Both the position numbers and the translations under genes were made by a program. From an uncultured Phycisphaerae bacterium (GTDB lineage: Bacteria; Planctomycetota; Phycisphaerae; Sedimentisphaerales; Anaerohalosphaeraceae), in assembly GCA_937995495.1 (NCBI GenBank), contig CALKKA010000029.1, positions 1 to 10,601 of the forward strand: 10,601 bases of DNA, given 5' to 3'. Below are positions 6,301 to 10,601 of the stretch, one piece after another (within the stretch, counting starts at the first letter, position 1; each line of letters begins with the position of its first letter). Under the pieces are notes generated by a model. The model was not told the origin of the DNA. It did no database searches and saw nothing but the letters and a program-made list of their open reading frames with translations.

Positions 6301-8379
6301 CTACTGTAGTTCTTTGATTGCTTTGAGAAATGCATCATACTCAGTCATTGGACTTTTACACACAAAATCCTCGCACAGGTAAACCGTGACCTTTCCTTCT
6401 ATCGGATCATGAGCTTTGACGATGGCAGCGATCTGGTCCAGTTCCTGAGCGTTTGTTTCTGGATCTCTGACTAATATGACTGTTCTTGGAAGAAAATGCC
6501 CGCGAAGACTTTTGAGGATTTTCTGTGTTGGGTCTGCTCGGAGCTTTCCGGCTATCACAATTTCTGAACGAGCGCCAAGCCATAAATCAGTCGCCGCCAG
6601 TAACTCTGTCAATGATGTGCCCCGCTTTCTCAAATCTTCCTGGAAAAACATCAGGGTCTTCTGAGCAGTTAGAAAATAGTCTCGATTCCCTGTCAATTCG
6701 GATAAACGAATCAATTCAGTAGCTGCAACGGAGTTTCCGCTCGGCGTCGCCCCATCATAGTCCGGCCGGGTCCGTATGATCAGATTTTGTGTGTCACTGC
6801 CTGTCAGATAGAACCCACCGGTTTTCTCATCTTCGAACAACGCGGTCATCTGGTCGGCCAATTTGACCGCATGCCCTAACCATTTTGGGTCAAAATCGGC
6901 CTGATAGAGGTCGATCAACCCCCGGATCAGATAAGCATAATCGTCCAATACAGCGTATTCATGGGCTTTGCCTTGGGCATAGTAGCGTTTCAATCGCCCC
7001 GATTTATCAAGGTTATCCATCACAAAATTCGCACTGCGCTGTGCGGCCTGAACATATCGTGGCTCATTAAACACCGCCCCGCCATAGGCCAATGACGAGA
7101 TCATCAGGCCATTCCATCCGGCAATGATTTTCTCATCCCGATGCGGACGAATCCGTTTTTCCCTTGCCTGAAATAATTTTTGTTCAGCTGATTCCAGAAT
7201 TTTCTTCGTGTCATGAGGGTCGATATCAATTTCTTTTGCCACCTCGTCAAGGGTTGATGTGACATTCAGGATGCTGGTGCCTCGTTCAAAGTTGCCGGTA
7301 TCGCTTATTCCGTAATAGGCCTTGACAAGTTCCTGTTCTTTGCGGGACAGGATTTTATCAACCTGCTTCGGATTCCACACATAAAACACCCCTTCATGTC
7401 CTTCGCTGTCAGCATCTTCGGCACTGTAGAAACCCCCTTGCGGCGACGTCATATCCCGCAAAACATACTTAAAGACTTCCTCGGCGATTTGTTGATAAGC
7501 TGATTTTTGAGTGATCTGAAATGCCTGTATGTAGGCACGGCTGATCAGAGCCTGATCGTAGAGCATTTTTTCAAAATGCGGCACCAGCCATTTCTGGTCG
7601 ACGGAGTACCGGTGAAAACCTCCACCCAAATGATCGTAAATGCCGCCGGAAGCCATCTTTTCAAGTGTTTTTTCGACCATGCTAAGTGCATTCTCATTTT
7701 CCGTTCGATGCGAATAGATCAACAGAAATGACAGCACCGACGGCTGAGGAAATTTGGGCGCGTTTCCAAATCCGCCGTATTGAGAATCATATATCTGCTC
7801 AAGGGCCTCGGATGTAGTCGTCAGGGCATCTTCGGTCAAGGCCAATTCACTCTGCGTCTGCACTTTCTCCTGTAATGCCTGCGTAAGCTGCTCTGAGGAT
7901 CTCAATATTTCGTCTTGTCGATTACGCCATGCTTCTTCGATCGACGTTAATAATGTTTCAAAGCCGGGTCTGCCGTAGGAATCAACGGGCGGGAAATAGG
8001 TCCCTCCATAGAAGGGTTTGGCATCCGGTGTCAAGAATACCGACATCGGCCAGCCGCCAGATCCGGTCGTTTTTTGAACGAAGTCCATATAGACCGCATC
8101 GACGCCGGGCAGTTCCTCTCGATCCACTTTAATGGATATGAAGTGTTCATTCAGAATCGCTGCGATTCGCTCGTTCTCAAAACTCTCGTGTGCCATCACA
8201 TGACACCAGTGACAGGTTGAATAGCCAATTGACAAAAAAATGGGCTTGTTGTCTTTTTTAGCCTTGGTGAATGCTTCGTTACCCCATGGGTGCCAATCCA
8301 CCGGATTATGGGCGTGTTGAAGCAGATAAGGACTCGCTTCATGTATCAACTGATTAGTATGTTTTGGCTGGACGCTCAT
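6301..8379 (-). CDS. DUF255 protein: thioredoxin-like N-terminal domain plus six-hairpin (alpha/alpha barrel) domain, YyaL/SPATA20 family
   Basis: This is a widespread family of uncertain biochemical role (often called thioredoxin domain-containing protein, YyaL or SSP411/SPATA20). Near the N-terminus is LIHEASPYLLQHAHNPVDW, then STCHWCHVM with a CHWC redox motif (residues 56-59 counted from the ATG), a VDREELPGVDAVY block, GGWPMSVFLTP and FYGGTYFPP. The remaining ~500 residues resemble the six-hairpin glycosidase fold seen in N-acylglucosamine 2-epimerase-like proteins, with HFEKMLYDQA and SAEDADSEGHEGVFYVW as family blocks. I chose the ATG at 8379 (692 aa). It is preceded by AAGGGGG at 7-nt spacing and begins close to the conserved domain. 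A TTG at 8436 would give 711 aa but has no Shine-Dalgarno sequence. The frame stays open further upstream and encodes a hydrophobic leader. The gene lies just downstream of azoR on the same strand and is probably cotranscribed with it. Confidence 0.92.
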   Translation of the reverse strand: MSVQPKHTNQLIHEASPYLLQHAHNPVDWHPWGNEAFTKAKKDNKPIFLSIGYSTCHWCHVMAHESFENERIAAILNEHFISIKVDREELPGVDAVYMDFVQKTTGSGGWPMSVFLTPDAKPFYGGTYFPPVDSYGRPGFETLLTSIEEAWRNRQDEILRSSEQLTQALQEKVQTQSELALTEDALTTTSEALEQIYDSQYGGFGNAPKFPQPSVLSFLLIYSHRTENENALSMVEKTLEKMASGGIYDHLGGGFHRYSVDQKWLVPHFEKMLYDQALISRAYIQAFQITQKSAYQQIAEEVFKYVLRDMTSPQGGFYSAEDADSEGHEGVFYVWNPKQVDKILSRKEQELVKAYYGISDTGNFERGTSILNVTSTLDEVAKEIDIDPHDTKKILESAEQKLFQAREKRIRPHRDEKIIAGWNGLMISSLAYGGAVFNEPRYVQAAQRSANFVMDNLDKSGRLKRYYAQGKAHEYAVLDDYAYLIRGLIDLYQADFDPKWLGHAVKLADQMTALFEDEKTGGFYLTGSDTQNLIIRTRPDYDGATPSGNSVAATELIRLSELTGNRDYFLTAQKTLMFFQEDLRKRGTSLTELLAATDLWLGARSEIVIAGKLRADPTQKILKSLRGHFLPRTVILVRDPETNAQELDQIAAIVKAHDPIEGKVTVYLCEDFVCKSPMTEYDAFLKAIKELQ

Positions 8380-8480
8380 GGCACCGCCCCCTTTCGCTTC
8401 AAGGTCGCTCCATTGAGCGATTAAAAAAAGAAACAACAGAATGAACGTGTTTTTGTGGTTAATTCCAGAACCTGTCTTGA

Positions 8481-9110
8481 TTAAAAATTGCTGGCGAGAG
8501 ATCGGGCTTTCTGAATAGAAACATCTAACATTGTCTGGATATCAATTGGCTCGCCTTGCAGCGTTGGCCCAACGACAATGGATTGGATATTCTCAAAACC
8601 AATGAATCCAAGGAACAGCTCTATATACTTTTTCTGCATATCAAAAGCTCCCCTTTCGCTGCCTTCGGGAAAAGAACCGCCGCGGGCATAGACGACAAGG
8701 ACTGGTTTGTCCTTGACCAATCCTTCGTATCCATTCTCTCCAAAAGTAAAAGTGTATCCCGGTTGAACGAGAATATCGATATACTGCTTGAGCCTGTAAG
8801 GAATTGAAAAGTTCCACATTGGAAGCGAAAGAACATACTTATCCGCACTTTTGAAATGAGTGATAATTTTCTCGATCGCATCCCAGGCCTGTCTTTCTTC
8901 GGGCGTATGCTCTTTGCCATGAAGGATCGTATATTTAGCTTGAACCTTTAAACCGTCAAAGGTCGGAAGGTCTTCTTCAAAAATATTCAATGTATCAACC
9001 GTATCATCTGCATGTGACTTCTGATAACTTTCCAGAAACGCGGACGCGACCTGAGTCGATTTCGACCGTTCTTTCCTGGGTGAGGCTTGAATGTAAAGTA
9101 ATTTTTGCAT
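8481..9110 (-). CDS. azoR: FMN-dependent NADH-azoreductase (AzoR-type flavodoxin-like quinone reductase)
   Basis: AzoR-family enzymes are cytoplasmic homodimeric flavoproteins that reduce quinones, azo dyes and related electrophiles with NAD(P)H, generally as protection against thiol and electrophile stress. The N-terminal LYIQASPRKERSKSTQVA (5-22) is the phosphate-binding loop for FMN. PMWNFSIPYRLKQYID (about 97-112) is the highly conserved AzoR block contacting the flavin, followed by PGYTF and the VVYARGG loop. Length (209) is standard. The ATG at 9110 has a strong Shine-Dalgarno GGAG (9118-9121 on the minus strand) at 7-nt spacing. The stop lies about 100 bp before the best DUF255 start, with no terminator seen, so the two probably form a small redox-related operon. 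The physiological substrate is not determinable from sequence. Confidence 0.94.
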   Translation of the reverse strand: MQKLLYIQASPRKERSKSTQVASAFLESYQKSHADDTVDTLNIFEEDLPTFDGLKVQAKYTILHGKEHTPEERQAWDAIEKIITHFKSADKYVLSLPMWNFSIPYRLKQYIDILVQPGYTFTFGENGYEGLVKDKPVLVVYARGGSFPEGSERGAFDMQKKYIELFLGFIGFENIQSIVVGPTLQGEPIDIQTMLDVSIQKARSLASNF

Positions 9111-9132
9111 CTTAGATCTCCAAGTCTATTGT

Positions 9133-9165
9133 TTCGTTATGTACGAACCACGTTATAGACGGTTC
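9133..9165 (-). promoter_or_regulatory. Inverted repeats in the azoR leader: candidate operator and promoter
   Basis: In the 89-bp gap upstream of azoR, the + strand reads TTCGT (9133-9137), five bases, then ACGAA (9143-9147), a perfect 5-bp inverted repeat. GAACC (9145-9149) and GGTTC (9161-9165) form a second inverted pair with an 11-bp spacer that shares bases with the first. On the minus strand TATAAC (9152-9157) between the arms resembles a -10 box, though I find no good -35. Repeats overlapping a -10 would suit a repressor or redox-responsive regulator; azoR genes are often controlled this way. Which regulator is unknown, and short arms can occur by chance. Confidence 0.35.
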
Positions 9166-9199
9166 ACTAAATTATGGAGCGATTGCGGCTTAAGACGGT

Positions 9200-10141
9200 T
9201 TATTCATGTCCGATGGTACAAAACTGCATTAATTCATTAACATTAGCGGTCCCGACACAGATACAGGTGTCCGAGGCACCGTAATAAATTTTCAGCTCAT
9301 TGTTATCTTCGAGGATGGCTCCGCATGAAAAGACCACATTATTGACATCTCCCACCCGCTCGTAATATTCCCGGGGTGCCAAAATCGGAATCGCCGTTCG
9401 GCACATTACTTTTGAAGGGTCTTTGTAATCCAGTGTTACGGCACCTAACCGGTAGATCGGTCCGCTGGAGGCGGCTTTGACCCCATGATAGATCACCAGC
9501 CAGCCGCCGTCAATGCGAATAGGCTGGGCAGAGGCCCCGATGCGCCAGCTGTCCCAATGATCGTCACGGACGGTCATCACACACCGACTCCCGCCCCAGT
9601 TAATCAGATCGTCGGAATAGCTGATCCAGATATTCGCAAGCCCCCCGGCAACGGGGCGGTCCAGCCGGGCGTAACGGCCGTTGATTTTTTCCGGGAATAA
9701 TACGCCGTCTTTGTTTTCCGGTTCGCTGATCAGGGCAATGCGTTCGAAGGTTTCAAAATCTTCGGTCTCAGCCAAAGCCAGCAAGGGACCATATGATGAA
9801 ACCGCTGTGTACATGATGTAATAGATGCCGTCGATTTGGGTAATACGGGGGTCTTCAATTCCTTTTTTCTCATACGTCATAAAACAGCCGGGCTCGGTAC
9901 ACGGCCGCATGACAGGTTCATCCTGAACATCAAAATGATACCCATCTTTGCCACGAGCCAAGGCGAAAACCGAATGTCCCGTCAAATCTTCAACCCGCAA
10001 AAGCAGGATATATTCGTCCTTGTAATTCGCACATGCAGCATTAAAAACAGTATTGCACGGAAACGGGATATCTTCGATGGTCAGAATGGGGTTCCCCTCC
10101 CACCGATGGATCACATCATAATGAAATCTCTTTTTCGACAT
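9200..10141 (-). CDS. Glycoside hydrolase family 130 beta-mannoside phosphorylase
   Basis: GH130 enzymes have a five-bladed beta-propeller fold. Most phosphorolyse terminal beta-mannosidic linkages (mannosyl-glucose, mannooligosaccharides, mannosyl-GlcNAc), releasing mannose 1-phosphate. Visible blocks: GNPILT (16-21), NTVFNAA (30-36), LLLRVED (46-52), GIEDPRI (94-100) with catalytic acid D97, YTAVSSYGP (111-119), ENKDGVLFPEKINGRYA (142-158), DRP (161-163), WISYS, WLVIYHG (214-220) and VVFSCGAI. The Arg of DRP and the His of YHG match positions that bind phosphate in characterised phosphorylases, so phosphorolysis is more likely than hydrolysis. There is no signal peptide, so it should act in the cytoplasm. 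Of two in-frame ATGs, I prefer 10141 (313 aa) because GGAAGGG lies 9 nt upstream of it. The ATG at 10159 (319 aa) has no ribosome-binding site. The specific substrate cannot be assigned. It may be a single-gene transcript, since a terminator lies upstream of it. Confidence 0.93.
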   Translation of the reverse strand: MSKKRFHYDVIHRWEGNPILTIEDIPFPCNTVFNAACANYKDEYILLLRVEDLTGHSVFALARGKDGYHFDVQDEPVMRPCTEPGCFMTYEKKGIEDPRITQIDGIYYIMYTAVSSYGPLLALAETEDFETFERIALISEPENKDGVLFPEKINGRYARLDRPVAGGLANIWISYSDDLINWGGSRCVMTVRDDHWDSWRIGASAQPIRIDGGWLVIYHGVKAASSGPIYRLGAVTLDYKDPSKVMCRTAIPILAPREYYERVGDVNNVVFSCGAILEDNNELKIYYGASDTCICVGTANVNELMQFCTIGHE

Positions 10142-10165
10142 CGTTTTCCGCCCTTCCATTTAGAG

Positions 10166-10180
10166 AATCCGGACAGGATT
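10166..10180. promoter_or_regulatory. Short inverted repeat in the GH130 leader
   Basis: AATCC and GGATT form a perfect 5-bp inverted repeat around the spacer GGACA, about 25 bp upstream of the preferred GH130 start. A TATAAT-like GATAAT lies on the minus strand (10188-10193), without a recognisable -35 at proper spacing, so the repeat would lie at or just after a transcription start. It could be an operator or an RNA hairpin, or chance. Confidence 0.2.
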
Positions 10181-10234
10181 AATACGAATTATCTGCATCT
10201 CTGTTCATTTGCTACAGAAATCATGCCAAAACAG

Positions 10235-10269
10235 AAAAAAGCCGCCTCTGGTTGACTCCACAGGACGGC
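10235..10269 (-). terminator. Rho-independent terminator of the HAD phosphatase gene
   Basis: Read on the minus strand, a stem GCCG/CGGC continues through CCT/AGG after a one-base bulge, then a C-C mismatch and TGG/CCA, closing on a loop of about six bases. A run of six U's follows directly (10240 down to 10235). It lies 30 bp past the stop of the gene entering from the right edge and before the GH130 gene, so it separates the two transcripts. Confidence 0.85.
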
Positions 10270-10298
10270 CTATTCTGTTTCATATTTATATAATTAGG

Positions 10299-10601
10299 TT
10301 AATTTTCCAATTCAAATGGGAAAACAAACTTGAAGTCTTTCTCCATGTCCGCAATAATCCAACCGCGCTCTTGAGCCTCATCCAGACCGCGGTTTAATCG
10401 GCCGATCGACGATTCCCGGTCATAAGCCCATTCCCGCTTAGCGTCTGTATGATGAACGATCAGACCCAGTCGAGGCCCTGATGCAGCGGTTGTCCACTCC
10501 AGCATCTGAAAATCACCATCGGAGTTTCCAAATGCGGCGATGGGACGGCGGCCGATATGCTGCCATATACCGATGGGTTTATCCTGCTTGTCATTGATAA
10601 A
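10299..10601 (-). CDS. HAD-superfamily phosphatase-like hydrolase, C-terminal part (5' end outside window)
   Basis: The frame is open from the right edge to the TAA at 10301-10299, giving about 100 residues of a C-terminus. The visible part begins FINDKQDKPIGIWQHIGRRP and continues IAAFGNSDGDFQML, in which GNSDGD is the HAD motif IV that holds the Mg2+-binding aspartates. HHTDAKREWAYDRESSIGRL and a conserved GWIIADMEKDF tail match what I recall of haloacid dehalogenase-like hydrolases in the phosphoserine phosphatase-type branch. Motif I with the nucleophilic Asp lies outside the window, as would any signal peptide. The substrate is unknown. An internal ATG at 10505 is not the start, because coding similarity continues upstream of it. 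The gene is followed by a clear terminator. Confidence 0.85.
   Translation of the reverse strand, partial: FINDKQDKPIGIWQHIGRRPIAAFGNSDGDFQMLEWTTAASGPRLGLIVHHTDAKREWAYDRESSIGRLNRGLDEAQERGWIIADMEKDFKFVFPFELEN

Noticed and set aside
9157..9200. Direct repeat AGACGGTT at 9157-9164 and 9193-9200
   Set aside because: There are only two 8-base copies, one reaching into the GH130 stop codon, with no further copies nearby. This is compatible with chance.
10208..10229. Sigma54-like element upstream of GH130 (TGGCATG on the minus strand)
   Set aside because: The GG is not followed by GC at the required ten-base spacing (GT is found), so it does not fit the -24/-12 pattern.
9836..10255. A 139-codon open frame on the plus strand over the GH130 5' region
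   Set aside because: It is antisense to the conserved N-terminal half of GH130 and runs through the terminator and leader of the opposite strand, with no recognisable domain.

Overview
The window comes from a Gram-negative, LPS-making bacterium with roughly balanced base composition. It holds most of a heptose/lipid A gene set (lpxK, hldE, gmhB, waaF), a phospholipid acyltransferase (plsY), a monomeric-type isocitrate dehydrogenase and a GH130 mannoside phosphorylase. My best guess at lineage is Planctomycetota (Phycisphaerae-like), from the look of LpxK, WaaF and the unusual GmhB. This rests on recollection of family members, not on a search.

Layout on the + strand: positions 3-752 are the C-terminal third of monomeric NADP-dependent isocitrate dehydrogenase, cut by the window edge. 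A 131-bp gap with a good sigma70-type promoter (790-818) follows. A tightly packed five-gene operon then runs from 884 to 6290: lpxK, hldE, gmhB, waaF, plsY. The first three overlap by 4 bp at ATGA junctions; the later gaps are 7 and 2 bp. The operon phosphorylates lipid A, makes ADP-heptose (kinase and adenylyltransferase in HldE, the intervening phosphatase in GmhB), transfers heptose to the LPS core (WaaF) and acylates glycerol-3-phosphate for membrane phospholipid (PlsY). It is an outer-membrane/envelope unit. GmhA (sedoheptulose-7-phosphate isomerase) and the Kdo transferase WaaA are not in the window.

Layout on the - strand: from 6301 to the right edge all genes point left, converging on plsY with a 10-bp gap. 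They are a DUF255 thioredoxin-fold/six-hairpin protein (YyaL/SPATA20 family), an AzoR-type FMN-dependent NADH-azoreductase just upstream of it and probably cotranscribed, a GH130 glycoside phosphorylase, and the C-terminal part of a HAD-superfamily phosphatase that runs off the window. A clear Rho-independent terminator separates the HAD gene from the GH130 gene. The azoR leader holds inverted repeats that could be an operator.

Most of the window is recognisable metabolism. The most unusual item is GmhB. A normally small soluble phosphatase carries a roughly 100-residue acidic, disordered-looking linker and a C-terminal two-helix membrane module, has lost half of the usual zinc-binding cysteine set, and has Asp where the catalytic motif normally has Gly. 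The second is the DUF255 gene, whose reading frame extends upstream of its best start into a signal-peptide-like sequence without a canonical start codon. I saw no mobile element, CRISPR array, tRNA or rRNA.
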